A stretch of DNA of 64,000 bases from Hespellia sp. (GTDB taxonomy: Bacteria; Bacillota; Clostridia; Lachnospirales; Lachnospiraceae). The notes under the pieces are model-generated. The model worked only from the letters and a program-made list of their open reading frames with translations, had not been told where the DNA came from and did no database searches. The stretch lies in assembly GCA_022790755.1 (NCBI GenBank), contig JAAVXR010000014.1, forward strand, positions 1 to 64,000. The letters run 5' to 3'. Positions within the stretch are counted from its first letter, which is position 1; every line of letters starts with the position of its first letter. Shown piece by piece: positions 31,110 through 42,407 of this stretch. The translations under genes were made by a program, and so were the position numbers.

Positions 31110-33683
31110 ATGGGTTTAATAGAGAAGATTTTTGGTACGCACAGTGAAAATGAATTGAAGCGTATTTATCCGATTGTAGATCACATTGAGTCATTGGAAT
31201 CGGAAATGCAGGCTTTGAGCGATGCGCAGCTTCGGGATAAGACAAGAGAATTTAAACAGCGTCTGTCGGAAGGGGAAACGTTGGATGATATACTGCCGGA
31301 AGCTTATGCGGCTGTGCGCGAGGCGTCGGTCAGAACTCTGGGGATGCGTCATTATCGAGTACAGTTGATTGGTGGTGTGATTCTGCATCAGGGACGAATC
31401 GCCGAGATGAAGACCGGAGAAGGAAAAACATTGGTTTCCACATTGCCAGCTTATTTGAATGCCTTAGAGGGAAAAGGGGTTCATGTTGTAACAGTGAATG
31501 ATTATTTGGCAAAACGTGATGCTCAATGGATGGGGCAGGTACATGAGTTCCTTGGTCTGACTGTGGGTGTCGTTCTCAACGAGATGGAGAATGAAGAGCG
31601 CCGCAAAGCCTATGATTGTGATATCACCTATGTCACCAACAACGAGTTAGGCTTTGACTATCTGCGGGATAATATGGTGGTTTATAAAAAGCAGCTGGTA
31701 CAAAGAGGGCTGAATTTTGCGATCATTGATGAGGTGGATTCGGTGTTGATTGACGAGGCCCGGACACCATTGATTATATCGGGACAGAGTGGGAAGTCTA
31801 CAAAGCTATATGAAGCTTGCGATATTTTGGCCCGTCAGTTGATAAAGGGGGAAGCGAGCGGAGAATTCTCTAAGATGAATGCGATTCTCGGTGAAGAGAT
31901 AGAAGAAACCGGCGATTTCATTGTCAATGAGAAGGAAAAGAACATCAATCTGACAGAGGATGGTGTCAAAAAGGTAGAAAAGTTCTTCCATATAGAGAAT
32001 CTTGCGGATGCGGAGAATCTTGAGATTCAGCATAATGTAATTTTAGCGCTTCGGGCACATCATCTGATGTTCCGAGATCAGGATTATGTGGTGACTCCGG
32101 ATGAGCAGGTTATGATCGTAGATGAATTTACGGGGCGTATTATGCCGGGACGGCGCTATTCAGACGGTCTGCACCAGGCGATAGAGGCCAAGGAACGCGT
32201 GAAGGTGAGACGTGAGAGTAAGACGCTTGCTACCATTACTTTCCAGAATTTGTTCAACAAATTCGAAAAGAAATGTGGAATGACGGGTACCGCCCTGACA
32301 GAGGAAAAAGAGTTTCGGGATATATACGGGATGGATGTCATCGAGATTCCTACAAATGAACCGGTGCAAAGGATAGATCTGGATGATGCAGTATATAAGA
32401 CCAAGAAAGAGAAGTATAAGGCTGTTGTTGAGGAAGTCAAAAAGGCGCATACATTCGGACAGCCGGTTTTAGTCGGTACGATTACCATTGAAGTATCTGA
32501 GTTGTTGAGCCGTATGCTGCGAAAGGAAGGTATTCAGCATAAAGTTCTGAATGCCAAGTTCCATGAGATGGAAGCGGAAATTGTGGCGGATGCGGGTCTA
32601 CATGGTGCGGTCACGATCGCGACGAACATGGCCGGTCGTGGTACGGATATTAAGTTGGATGAGGCGGCCAGAAAGGCGGGCGGACTTAAAATTATCGGTA
32701 CGGAGCGTCATGAGTCCAGACGTATTGATAACCAATTGCGTGGACGTTCCGGACGACAAGGAGATCCGGGAGAATCCCGTTTCTATATTTCCCTGGAAGA
32801 TGATTTGATGCGTCTGTTTGGTTCTGAACGTCTGATGGATATTTTCAATGCGCTAGGCGTGGAGGATGGAGAACAGATTGAGCACAAGATGCTATCTTCT
32901 GCGATTGAAAAGGCGCAAAAGAAAATTGAGAGCAATAACTTTGGAATCCGTAAGAACTTGCTGGAATATGACCAGGTGATGAATGAGCAGAGGGAGATTA
33001 TCTACGCCGAGAGACGACAGGTGTTGGACGGTGAGAGCATGCGGGATTCCATATATCATATGATTACAGATTATGTGGAAAATCTCGTGGATCATTGTGT
33101 TTCTCCAGATTTGGATACGGAAGAGTGTGATTTGAAAGAATTGGAAGTTAGTTTGAAAAATACGATTCCAATGCTGCAGATGCCGACCACACAGGAAGTG
33201 CAAAAGCTTCAACAAAAAGAACTCAAACATTTGCTAAAAGAACGTGCAGTGAAAGCCTATGAGACAAAAGAAGCAGAGTTCCCGGAGGGAGAACATCTCC
33301 GTGAAATCGAGCGGGTGATTCTCCTGAAAGTGATTGACGCAAAATGGATGGATCATATTGACGATATGGATCAGTTACGCCAGGGGATTGGCCTACAGGC
33401 ATATGGGCAGAGAGATCCGCTTGTAGAGTACAAGATGCTGGGTTATGATATGTTTGGTGCTATGACGAACTCCATTACGGAGACGACGGTGCGGACACTG
33501 TTCCATGTAAGAATTGAACAAAAGGTAGAACGGGAACAGGTTGCGAAAGTGACTGGAACGAACAAGGATGAGAGTGCTGCAAGGACACCGAAGAAGAGAG
33601 AAGAAAAGAAGATCTATCCGAACGATCCATGCCCCTGCGGAAGCGGCAAGAAATATAAACAATGCTGCGGCCGTAAAGGATAA
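31110..33683 (+). CDS. secA: Preprotein translocase subunit SecA
   Basis: [35 protein letters not shown]-terminal SEC-C motif [14 protein letters not shown]. Confidence 0.98.
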   Translation: MGLIEKIFGTHSENELKRIYPIVDHIESLESEMQALSDAQLRDKTREFKQRLSEGETLDDILPEAYAAVREASVRTLGMRHYRVQLIGGVILHQGRIAEMKTGEGKTLVSTLPAYLNALEGKGVHVVTVNDYLAKRDAQWMGQVHEFLGLTVGVVLNEMENEERRKAYDCDITYVTNNELGFDYLRDNMVVYKKQLVQRGLNFAIIDEVDSVLIDEARTPLIISGQSGKSTKLYEACDILARQLIKGEASGEFSKMNAILGEEIEETGDFIVNEKEKNINLTEDGVKKVEKFFHIENLADAENLEIQHNVILALRAHHLMFRDQDYVVTPDEQVMIVDEFTGRIMPGRRYSDGLHQAIEAKERVKVRRESKTLATITFQNLFNKFEKKCGMTGTALTEEKEFRDIYGMDVIEIPTNEPVQRIDLDDAVYKTKKEKYKAVVEEVKKAHTFGQPVLVGTITIEVSELLSRMLRKEGIQHKVLNAKFHEMEAEIVADAGLHGAVTIATNMAGRGTDIKLDEAARKAGGLKIIGTERHESRRIDNQLRGRSGRQGDPGESRFYISLEDDLMRLFGSERLMDIFNALGVEDGEQIEHKMLSSAIEKAQKKIESNNFGIRKNLLEYDQVMNEQREIIYAERRQVLDGESMRDSIYHMITDYVENLVDHCVSPDLDTEECDLKELEVSLKNTIPMLQMPTTQEVQKLQQKELKHLLKERAVKAYETKEAEFPEGEHLREIERVILLKVIDAKWMDHIDDMDQLRQGIGLQAYGQRDPLVEYKMLGYDMFGAMTNSITETTVRTLFHVRIEQKVEREQVAKVTGTNKDESAARTPKKREEKKIYPNDPCPCGSGKKYKQCCGRKG

Positions 33684-33710
33684 TAAAATAAAATGAAAGA
33701 GGTGAAAAAG

Positions 33711-34818
33711 GTGGTTTTACTGGATGAATTAAAAACAGAATTGATGGCGTACGAGGAACCGCTGAAAGAATTGAGGGATTCACTTTAACCTTCCTGGAAA
33801 GAGAGAGCAGATCGAAGAGCTGGAGAGAAGAATAGAGGAGCCCGGCTTCTGGGATCGCCCCGAAGAATCTCAGCATACGATGCGCAAGTTGAAGGGGCTC
33901 CAGGAGTTTGTAAAAAGAATAGAAGACTTAACCGGATCCTACGAGGACATGGAGCTATTCATTGAAATGAGTATAGAAGAGGGCGATGAGAGCGCAGTGG
34001 AAGAGATTCAGGAGGATTTGAATGTCTTCCAGAATGCGTTCGAGGAGTTGCGTATTCAAACGCTCTTGTCGGGAAGATATGACGGAAGTAATGCAATCGT
34101 AACATTGCATGCCGGAGCCGGGGGGACAGAATCCTGTGATTGGGCAGGAATGTTGTACCGCATGTATAGCCGTTGGGCAGAAAAGAAAGGATTTTCTGTG
34201 GATGTTTTGGATGTTCTGGACGGAGATGTGGCTGGCCTCAAAGCGGTCACATTTGAAGTGGAAGGAACCAATGCGTATGGGTATTTGAAGGCGGAGAAAG
34301 GTGTGCATCGTCTGGTGCGTATCTCCCCCTTCAATGCGGCGGGTAAGCGACAGACTTCGTTTGCTTCCTGTGATGTGATACCGGACATTGAAGAAGAGGT
34401 TGATATTGAGATTAATGAAGATGACCTGCGGGTGGACACGTATCGTGCGGGAGGCGCCGGCGGGCAGCATATCAACAAGACGTCTTCTGCGGTCCGAATC
34501 ACGCATCTGCCGACTGGAATTGTCGTGCAATGTCAAAATGAGCGTTCTCAGCATATGAACAAAGACAAGGCGATGCAGATGTTGAAGTCCAAGTTGTATA
34601 TTCTCAAGCAGCAGGAACAGGCGGATAAGATGTCGGATATCCGGGGTGAAGTCAAGGAGATCGGATTTGGCAATCAGATTCGGTCTTATGTCATGCAGCC
34701 ATATACGATGGTCAAAGATCACAGAACGAATATGGAGACAGGAAATGTTTCAGCAGTGATGGACGGGGATCTCGATCTGTTTATCAATGCATATTTAAAA
34801 GCAGAACAAAAGCAATAG
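33711..34818 (+). CDS. prfB: Peptide chain release factor 2 with programmed +1 frameshift at CTT TAA C (33783-33789)
   Basis: GTG 33711 reads V/M-VLLDELKTELMAYEEPLKELRDSL then TAA 33786-33788; +1 frame continues NLPGKREQIEELERRIEEPGFWD into the main ORF with GGAGGQHINKTSSAVRITHLPTGI (GGQ). Confidence 0.93.
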
Positions 34819-34833
34819 GAAAAGGAGAAAGAT

Positions 34834-36051
34834 ATGGTAAACATTGCAGTATTAGGGTACGGTACAGTTGGATCAGGTGTGGTGGAAGTGATCAATACGA
34901 ACGGCGCACGGATCAATCAGAGAGTTGGAGATGAGATCCATGTGAAATACGTGTTGGATCTGCGGGATTTCCCGGAAGATCCGGTGCAGGAAAAGATCGT
35001 ACATGATTTTGATATCATTTTAAATGATCCGGAGATTCAGATAGTGGTGGAAGTAATGGGAGGTATCGAGCCTGCCTATACGTTTGTAAAGAAATCACTG
35101 CAGGCCGGAAAGAGTGTTGCGACTTCTAACAAAGCGCTGGTTGCGAAACACGGAGCAGAGTTATTATCAATTGCAAAGGATCAGCAGATTAATTTCCTTT
35201 TTGAGGCGAGTGTCGGCGGTGGCATTCCGATTATTCGTCCTTTGAATTCCTCTCTGACTGCAGATGAGATTGAGGAAATCAGCGGAATACTGAACGGAAC
35301 CACGAATTATATGATGACAAAAATGTTCTATGAAGGCGCAGACTATGATGCTGTACTGAAAGAAGCACAGGATAATGGGTTTGCGGAACGTAACCCGGAA
35401 GCGGACGTGGAGGGATACGATGCCTGCCGCAAGATTGCGATTTTAGCCTCACTGATTTCTGGTCGTCAGGTAGATTTTGAGGATATCTACACGGAAGGAA
35501 TTACAAAGATTACAACGGAAGATATGGCTTATGCAAAAGAAATGGGAATGACGATCAAGTTGCTCGCGTCTTGCAAGAGAACGGATGACCGTCTGTGTGC
35601 AATTGTGGCTCCATATTTGGTGGGTCAGGAGCATCCTCTTTACAGTGTCAATGGTGTATTCAACGCAATTTTCGTGCATGGAAACGTTCTGGGAGACGCG
35701 ATGTTCTATGGCAGCGGCGCAGGAAAGCTTCCGACGGCCAGCGCCGTGGTGGCTGATGTTGTGGACGCAGCGAAACATCTGCACCGAAATATTATGACGA
35801 TGTGGAAGAGTGATAAATTGGAATTTCAACCAGTTTCTGATACAAAGAAGAAGTTTTTTGTGCGGATCAGTGGTGATGCAGATGCGTTAAAGGCACATCT
35901 GGAGAGTAAATTTGGACCGGTTGAGATTGTGCATGCAGCAGGTGTAGAGGGAGAATTTGGATTTATAACCGGGGTGATCTCTGAAGGAGAGTATGAGGAG
36001 AATGCAAAAGAATTCCCGGGTATTTTGCACAGAATCCGTATGGAAGGATAG
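34834..36051 (+). CDS. hom: Homoserine dehydrogenase
   Basis: VNIAVLGYGTVGSGVVEVI, EASVGGGIPIIRPL, GILNGTTNYMMTKM, C-terminal ACT-like domain. Confidence 0.96.
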   Translation: MVNIAVLGYGTVGSGVVEVINTNGARINQRVGDEIHVKYVLDLRDFPEDPVQEKIVHDFDIILNDPEIQIVVEVMGGIEPAYTFVKKSLQAGKSVATSNKALVAKHGAELLSIAKDQQINFLFEASVGGGIPIIRPLNSSLTADEIEEISGILNGTTNYMMTKMFYEGADYDAVLKEAQDNGFAERNPEADVEGYDACRKIAILASLISGRQVDFEDIYTEGITKITTEDMAYAKEMGMTIKLLASCKRTDDRLCAIVAPYLVGQEHPLYSVNGVFNAIFVHGNVLGDAMFYGSGAGKLPTASAVVADVVDAAKHLHRNIMTMWKSDKLEFQPVSDTKKKFFVRISGDADALKAHLESKFGPVEIVHAAGVEGEFGFITGVISEGEYEENAKEFPGILHRIRMEG

Positions 36052-36062
36052 GGAAAATTAGG

Positions 36063-37265
36063 ATGAAATATGTAGTTGTGCTTTGTGATGGAATGGCGGA
36101 CGAACCTCTGGACGAGTTGAATCAGAGAACTCCACTGGAAGCTGCCGTAACAGAGAATATGGACCGACTGGCCTTGCATTCAGAGATCGGGATGGTGCAG
36201 ACCATCCCGGAGGGAATGTCCCCGGGAAGCGATACGGCGAATCTATCTGTGATTGGTTATGATCCTGCCGTGTATTACTCTGGAAGATCTCCGTTGGAAG
36301 CGCTGAGTATTGGCGTGGATATGGAACCGACAGATGTTTCATTTCGCTGTAATATCGTGACACTCACAGAAGAAGAGGCGAATTATGAGGACCGCAGAAT
36401 TTTGGATCATAGTTCAGGTGAGATCAGTACGGAAGAAGCAGCGGTGCTTGTGGATGCGTTGAGAGAAGGCTTGAAGCGGGAAGGATATGAATTCTATGTG
36501 GGAACCAGTTATCGGCATCTTTTGATCTGGAAACAGGGAAAGTTGCTGGAGTTGACGCCTCCGCATGATATTCTGACATCACGGATCGGAGAGTATCTTC
36601 CGACAGATCCGGTTCTTCGCGAGATGATGGAAAAGAGTTATGAAATTCTGAACCATCACCCGATCAATGAAAAAAGGCGTCAGAAAGGTTTGCATCCGGC
36701 AAATTCCGCTTGGTTTTGGGGAGCAGGAACCAGACCGGCTCTGGCATCATTTGAAGAAAAAACCGGCAAAAAAGGCGCTATGATTTCTGCAGTAGACTTG
36801 CTGAAAGGAATTGCAGTGGGCGCTGGCATGCAAAATATTATCGTAGATGGCGCCAACGGAGGGCTACATACGAATTATGCGGGAAAAGGTCAGGCGGCAG
36901 TGGATGCGCTTTTAAGGGATGGATATGATTTTGTCTATGTTCATGTGGAAGCACCAGATGAGATGGGACATCAGGGAAGCGCATCAAAGAAGATTCAGGC
37001 GATTGAACAGATTGACCACAACATCATAGGTCCGATTGTGGAAGCTATGGAGACAGCAGGAGAAAGTTTTCGAATGTTGATTCTTCCCGATCATCCGACG
37101 CCGATTCGGGTTAGGACGCATACTTCAGCACCAGTACCATATCTGTTGTATGACAGTACAAAACAAGAGGTGGGATGCGAGGCATATAATGAAAAGACAG
37201 CCGCAACAACCGAGTTCAGACAGGAAAAAGGACATTTGATGATGAATCATTTGTTTGCATGTTAG
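36063..37265 (+). CDS. ApgM-like cofactor-independent phosphoglycerate mutase family protein; possible homoserine kinase substitute
   Basis: MKYVVVLCDGMADEPLDELNQRTPLEAA, GSDTANLSVIGYDP, YVHVEAPDEMGHQG, LPDHPTPIRVRTH; immediately downstream of hom. Confidence 0.85.
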   Translation: MKYVVVLCDGMADEPLDELNQRTPLEAAVTENMDRLALHSEIGMVQTIPEGMSPGSDTANLSVIGYDPAVYYSGRSPLEALSIGVDMEPTDVSFRCNIVTLTEEEANYEDRRILDHSSGEISTEEAAVLVDALREGLKREGYEFYVGTSYRHLLIWKQGKLLELTPPHDILTSRIGEYLPTDPVLREMMEKSYEILNHHPINEKRRQKGLHPANSAWFWGAGTRPALASFEEKTGKKGAMISAVDLLKGIAVGAGMQNIIVDGANGGLHTNYAGKGQAAVDALLRDGYDFVYVHVEAPDEMGHQGSASKKIQAIEQIDHNIIGPIVEAMETAGESFRMLILPDHPTPIRVRTHTSAPVPYLLYDSTKQEVGCEAYNEKTAATTEFRQEKGHLMMNHLFAC

Positions 37266-37301
37266 AAGAAATCACAAAATCTCTTTTTGAGATGGGTGTT
37301 T

Positions 37302-37667
37302 TCAGTGCATGAACTTTTTCAGGAGCAGACGGTCTTCTTTCGACATATTTCGGTACTGCATAATGAAGTCGACTTCGTCTTTACTCAGATATAGAGTGGT
37401 TCCTGAGCTGATTTCACAGGCGAACTGATAAGGGCCTTTGTGTTCGGCAATTCGATTTTCTAGATTTTGATTTACAAGTTCATCCAGAGTGAGATGATAT
37501 ATCTGACAGAGGCGGAACAGGGTATCCAAATCAGGAGTCCGGTTTCCGATTTCATAATTAGAATATGCCTGACGGGAAATGTTCAGAAGTTCACCGAGTC
37601 TTTCCTGTGTCAGGCCATATTCTTTTCGCTTGAAGCGTAGATTTTTGGATAATTGTATATTTGTCAT
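37302..37667 (-). CDS. XRE-family HTH transcriptional regulator
   Basis: LSKNLRFKRKEYGLTQERLGELLNISRQAYSNYEIGNRTPDLDTLFRLCQIY. Confidence 0.93.
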   Translation of the reverse strand: MTNIQLSKNLRFKRKEYGLTQERLGELLNISRQAYSNYEIGNRTPDLDTLFRLCQIYHLTLDELVNQNLENRIAEHKGPYQFACEISSGTTLYLSKDEVDFIMQYRNMSKEDRLLLKKFMH

Positions 37668-37788
37668 CGCTGCAACCGAACCTCCATTTGAGTGATACTA
37701 AATTGCAAATATTATAGCAATTTTTACTACAAATAGATATTTATGCAACGAATAGAAAACATATTACAAAAAGCAACGATGCGTTGCT

Positions 37789-38265
37789 CTATTTTTTACT
37801 CAAAGTACTATTGTGATATTCAGACGAAAATGTGACGTCTTTCCCGAACCATTCTGGTGGTAAGAACTGATTGGCGCTGATTTCGTCGGGGAATTCTACT
37901 TCCGCTAGTATAAGTGGAGACAGATCACCCAGAAAAATGTCCAGCTCTATTGTCAAAGGCTCCTTCGATGAAGGGGAGGGCAGGGGAATCATATATCGTT
38001 TTTTTGTGATGATGCGACCGTCAGCTTTCGATTTGAGGTGGAGGTAAGCTTCTTCCGTGAGTGGAAGATTGTACTCTTCACGTACCATGAGCCCTTTGGA
38101 TTTATAGGTCAGATAATATTGTGTATCGTCCCTGCGAATGCGTACCACTGGGTTGGTGCAGAGGTATCCCTGTTCAATATGTCGAAATGGATAATCTGAC
38201 AGGGAAAAGGGGATGTCGAATATGAGATATTTTCGTTCGATTTCCATAGAATTACCGCCTTTCAT
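37789..38265 (-). CDS. CYTH domain-containing protein
   Basis: MEIERKYLIFDIP (ExExK) and VRIRRDDTQYYLTYKSKG. Confidence 0.9.
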   Translation of the reverse strand: MKGGNSMEIERKYLIFDIPFSLSDYPFRHIEQGYLCTNPVVRIRRDDTQYYLTYKSKGLMVREEYNLPLTEEAYLHLKSKADGRIITKKRYMIPLPSPSSKEPLTIELDIFLGDLSPLILAEVEFPDEISANQFLPPEWFGKDVTFSSEYHNSTLSKK

Positions 38266-38365
38266 GCAAGTAGTATTTAGGTGTTTTCGTAGTCATCTAA
38301 AGTAATATGAGTTATTCACAATATAGTATAGAAGAAATGTAAAATCAAGACAGGAGGAATGAAAT

Positions 38366-38923
38366 ATGGCAAAAAAGGCTTATGTTTTTTTGGCGGACGG
38401 CTTTGAGGAAGTTGAAGGACTTACGACGGTGGATTTGATGCGTCGTGCGGGAATTGATGTGGTCACAGTCTCTGTGATGAAGGGAAGAGAGGTTTGTGGT
38501 TCGCATCAGATCAAAGTGATGGCGGACGCTTTGTTTGCGGAGTTGGATTTTACAGATGCAGATCTGTTGGTTTTGCCGGGGGGAATGCCGGGAACTCTTC
38601 ATCTGCAGAAGCATCAGGGGTTGGAGGCTTTGCTGAAAGATCAGAATGAAAAGAAAAAATATATCGCTGCCATCTGTGCGGCTCCAAGTATTCTGGGAGC
38701 ATTGGGCTTTGTCAAAGGTCGAAAAGCTGGCATTTATCCGGGAATGGAAGAAAAATTGACCAACGCTGAGGTGTCATATGATCCAGTATCTACAGATGGG
38801 CATATCATTACAAGTCGTGGTGTGGGAACCGCAATCCCATTTGCACTGGAATTGGTTGCTTTGTTATGTGGGAGGGAGAAAGCGGAGGAAATTGGCAAAG
38901 CAATTGTGTTTTTAAAAGGATAA
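38366..38923 (+). CDS. DJ-1/PfpI family protein
   Basis: KAYVFLADGFEEVEGLTTVDLMRRAGIDVVTVSV, nucleophile motif AAICAAPSILG. Confidence 0.95.
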   Translation: MAKKAYVFLADGFEEVEGLTTVDLMRRAGIDVVTVSVMKGREVCGSHQIKVMADALFAELDFTDADLLVLPGGMPGTLHLQKHQGLEALLKDQNEKKKYIAAICAAPSILGALGFVKGRKAGIYPGMEEKLTNAEVSYDPVSTDGHIITSRGVGTAIPFALELVALLCGREKAEEIGKAIVFLKG

Positions 38924-39042
38924 AAAGGACTGGAAATTGCTTGTCATATATGCTATACTATGTCAATGACTGTGAGTATGAACAAATGGAAAAGCAGGTG
39001 GCCAGATCTGCTTGACGTATATGCAAGGAGGAAATCATTAAA

Positions 39043-40329
39043 ATGAGTTTACAGGTAGAAAAATTAGAACATAATATGGCCAAAATGACGATTGAGGTTT
39101 CGGCAGAAGAGGTGGAGAAGGCGTTGCAGGCTGCATATTTAAAGCAGCGTGGAAGCATTACGATTCCAGGATTTCGTAAGGGGAAAGTGCCACGTCAGAT
39201 GATTGAGAAGATGTATGGACCGGAGATTTTCTATGATGAAGCGGCGAATCACATGATATCAGAAGCATACAGCAAAGCATATGACGAATGTGAATTGGAG
39301 ATCGTTTCTCAGCCTTCTGTGGATATTGTGGAATTGGAGAAGGGGAAGCCGTTTATCTTTACTGCAGAGGTGGCGGTGAAGCCGGAAGTGACATTGGGTG
39401 AATATAAAGGGCTGAAAGTGGATAAGATTTCTACAGAGGTAACAGCAGAGGAGATTGATCAGGAGATTGACAAAGAACGCGATCGTAATGCAAGAATGGT
39501 GGAAGTGACTGATCGTGCGGTTCAGGACAAAGATCAGGTGACCATGGATTTTGAAGGTTTTGTAGATGGCGAAGCATTTGAAGGCGGTAAAGGTGAGAAT
39601 TATCCGCTTACGATTGGTTCTGGAGCATTTATTCCAGGCTTTGAGGAACAGTTGATTGGTGCGGAACTGGAAAAAGAAGTGGAAGTGAATGTGACATTTC
39701 CAGAGGAGTATCAAGCAAAAGAGCTGGCCGGCAAAGATGCAGTCTTTAAATGTACCGTGCATGCAATTAAGATGAAAGAGTTACCGGAACTGGATGATGA
39801 ATTTGCTTCCGATGTCTCTGATTTTGAGACGCTGGAAGAATACAGAGCAGACGTAGAGAAAAAGGTACAGGAACGCAAGATCAAAGAAGCGAAAACAACG
39901 CAGGAAGACCAGGCAGTTGAAAAAGCAATAGAGAATGCGGAAATGGATATTCCGGAAGCGATGATTGACCAGCAGGTAAAACAGCTGGCGGATGATTTTG
40001 CAATGAGAATGCGGCAGCAAGGACTTTCCATGGAACAGTATTTTCAGTTTACAGGGATGACTGCGGATAGAATGGCGGAAGATCTCAGACCGCAGGCCGA
40101 GAAGAGAATCAAAACAAGATTGGTTTTGGAGGCGGTAGCGAAAGCGGAAAATATCCAAGTTTCAGATGAAAAATTTGAAGAAGAGATTGCGAAGATGGCA
40201 GAGCAGTATCAAATGGAAGTGGATAAGCTCAAAGAGTACATGGGTGAGACCGAGATGGAGCGCATGCGTGAGGATATGGCAGTGCAGGAGGCGGTGACAT
40301 TCCTTGTGGATGCTGCCATTGAAGAGTAG
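39043..40329 (+). CDS. tig: Trigger factor
   Basis: N-terminal ribosome-binding GFRKGKVPRQMIEKMYG; FKBP-like centre; upstream of clpP/clpX. Confidence 0.97.
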   Translation: MSLQVEKLEHNMAKMTIEVSAEEVEKALQAAYLKQRGSITIPGFRKGKVPRQMIEKMYGPEIFYDEAANHMISEAYSKAYDECELEIVSQPSVDIVELEKGKPFIFTAEVAVKPEVTLGEYKGLKVDKISTEVTAEEIDQEIDKERDRNARMVEVTDRAVQDKDQVTMDFEGFVDGEAFEGGKGENYPLTIGSGAFIPGFEEQLIGAELEKEVEVNVTFPEEYQAKELAGKDAVFKCTVHAIKMKELPELDDEFASDVSDFETLEEYRADVEKKVQERKIKEAKTTQEDQAVEKAIENAEMDIPEAMIDQQVKQLADDFAMRMRQQGLSMEQYFQFTGMTADRMAEDLRPQAEKRIKTRLVLEAVAKAENIQVSDEKFEEEIAKMAEQYQMEVDKLKEYMGETEMERMREDMAVQEAVTFLVDAAIEE

Positions 40330-40371
40330 ATTAATTTCGGGGAGGACAACACAGAAACAGGAGGTATATAT

Positions 40372-40953
40372 ATGAGTTTGGTGCCTTATGTCATTGAACA
40401 GACAAGCAGAGGAGAACGTTCTTATGACATTTATTCCAGACTTTTGAAGGATCGGATTATCTTTTTGGGCGAAGAAGTGACGGATGTGGCTGCCAGTGTG
40501 ATTGTGGCGCAGCTGTTGTTCTTGGAGGCAGAAGATCCGGAGAAAGAGATTCAATTGTATATTAACAGCCCTGGCGGGTCAGTGACTGCAGGAATGGCGA
40601 TTTATGATACCATGAAGTACATTAAATGCGATGTTTCCACGATCTGTGTAGGTATGGCCGCCAGTATGGGATCTTTCCTGTTGGCGGGAGGAACGAAGGG
40701 CAAGAGAATGGCCCTTCCGAATGCGGAGATTATGATTCATCAGCCTTCCGGCGGGGCGCAGGGACAGGCGACTGAGATTCAGATAGCGGCCGAGCATATT
40801 TTGAGAACCCGGAAGAAATTGAACAAGATCCTGGCAGAGAATACAGGACAGGATCTGGAAGTGATTCAGGTGGATACAGAGAGAGATAATTTCATGTCTG
40901 CGGAAGAAGCGAAAGAATATGGCCTGATTGATAAAGTGATAGAGGGGCGATGA
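40372..40953 (+). CDS. clpP: ATP-dependent Clp protease proteolytic subunit
   Basis: [53 protein letters not shown]. Confidence 0.98.
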   Translation: MSLVPYVIEQTSRGERSYDIYSRLLKDRIIFLGEEVTDVAASVIVAQLLFLEAEDPEKEIQLYINSPGGSVTAGMAIYDTMKYIKCDVSTICVGMAASMGSFLLAGGTKGKRMALPNAEIMIHQPSGGAQGQATEIQIAAEHILRTRKKLNKILAENTGQDLEVIQVDTERDNFMSAEEAKEYGLIDKVIEGR

Positions 40954-41006
40954 GTGAATATCTGCAAAGGTGTGTTTTACACGATAATGATTAATGAGGT
41001 GAGTGA

Positions 41007-42278
41007 ATGGCAGGGAGATTGATAGAGGAGCCAGTGAGGTGTTCGTTCTGTAATAAGACGCAATCACAGGTCAGGAAACTGATTGCAGGTCCAAATGGCG
41101 CTTATATTTGCGATGAATGCGTGGATGTGTGTGCCGAAATAATCGAAGAAGAATTCGAATATGAAGAGCCAAGAGGATACGACGAGATTAATCTGTTAAG
41201 GCCAGAGGAGATTAAGGCATTCCTGGATGAGTATGTAATAGGGCAGGACGAAGCAAAAAAAGTACTTTCTGTAGCAGTTTATAATCATTACAAAAGAATA
41301 CTGGCTGGTCAGGATTTGGGAGTAGAATTGCAGAAAAGCAATATTTTGATGCTCGGACCAACTGGTTGTGGAAAAACATTACTTGCGCAGACACTGGCCA
41401 AAATTTTGAATGTCCCATTTGCGATAGCAGATGCGACGGCTTTGACAGAGGCTGGCTATGTAGGCGAGGATGTGGAGAACATCTTGCTGAAGATTATTCA
41501 AGCGGCGGATGGCGATGTTGAGCGTGCGGAGCACGGGATCATTTATATTGATGAAATTGATAAGATCACAAGGAAGTCAGAGAATCCATCTATTACTAGG
41601 GATGTATCCGGCGAGGGTGTGCAGCAGGCGTTGTTGAAGATTATTGAAGGGACGGATGCATCTGTCCCACCTCAGGGTGGAAGAAAGCATCCCCATCAAG
41701 AATTGATTCAGATTAATACTACGAATATTCTGTTTATCTGCGGTGGAGCATTCGAGGGAATTGATAAGCTGATTGAAAAGCGAATAGATCAGAAATCCAT
41801 TGGATTTAATGCACAGATTGCCAGCAAGCATGAAGATAATATTGATACACTTTTGCACCAGGTACTTCCACAGGATTTGGTGAAGTTCGGACTGATACCG
41901 GAGCTAGTCGGACGACTTCCGGTGACTGTGTCATTGGACATGCTGGACAAAGAGGCATTGATTCGAATTCTGACAGAGCCGAGGAGTGCCATTGTAAAGC
42001 AATATCAGAAATTATTAGAATTAGATGGCGTGCAATTGGAGTTCACGACAGGAGCTTTGAAAGCGATTGCAGAGACAACATTGAAGCGAAAAACGGGTGC
42101 AAGAGGATTGCGCGCAATCATGGAAAAAATCATGATGGATACTATGTACAAGGTTCCATCGGACGATACCATTAAAGGGTGCAGGATTACAAAAGAAGTG
42201 GTAGAAAAGGGAGCTGCTCCGTTGTATGAATGTGATGGAGAAGAGAGAAGAGCTTTTCTGACAACAGAAAGTGCGTAG
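41007..42278 (+). CDS. clpX: ATP-dependent Clp protease ATP-binding subunit ClpX
   Basis: N-terminal zinc finger CSFCNKTQ...CDECVDVC; Walker [17 protein letters not shown]. Confidence 0.98.
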   Translation: MAGRLIEEPVRCSFCNKTQSQVRKLIAGPNGAYICDECVDVCAEIIEEEFEYEEPRGYDEINLLRPEEIKAFLDEYVIGQDEAKKVLSVAVYNHYKRILAGQDLGVELQKSNILMLGPTGCGKTLLAQTLAKILNVPFAIADATALTEAGYVGEDVENILLKIIQAADGDVERAEHGIIYIDEIDKITRKSENPSITRDVSGEGVQQALLKIIEGTDASVPPQGGRKHPHQELIQINTTNILFICGGAFEGIDKLIEKRIDQKSIGFNAQIASKHEDNIDTLLHQVLPQDLVKFGLIPELVGRLPVTVSLDMLDKEALIRILTEPRSAIVKQYQKLLELDGVQLEFTTGALKAIAETTLKRKTGARGLRAIMEKIMMDTMYKVPSDDTIKGCRITKEVVEKGAAPLYECDGEERRAFLTTESA

Positions 42279-42284
42279 AAACAG

Positions 42285-42314
42285 ACGGGTGCAGTTGGGG
42301 AACCATGTGCCCGT
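42285..42314 (+). terminator. Hairpin between clpX and lon
   Basis: ACGGGTGCA / TGTGCCCGT (9 pairs including wobbles) followed by TTATATT. Confidence 0.6.
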
Positions 42315-42407
42315 TTATATTATGGAAGAATTTACTAATGCATTTTTCAAATGTGGAGTTTATAAGAGAATGCCATATTGAAGAATCTTGGAAAACAGGA
42401 GGAAACT

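Noticed and set aside
33955-34722. 255-aa minus-strand ORF
   Set aside because: Antisense to prfB; no coding features
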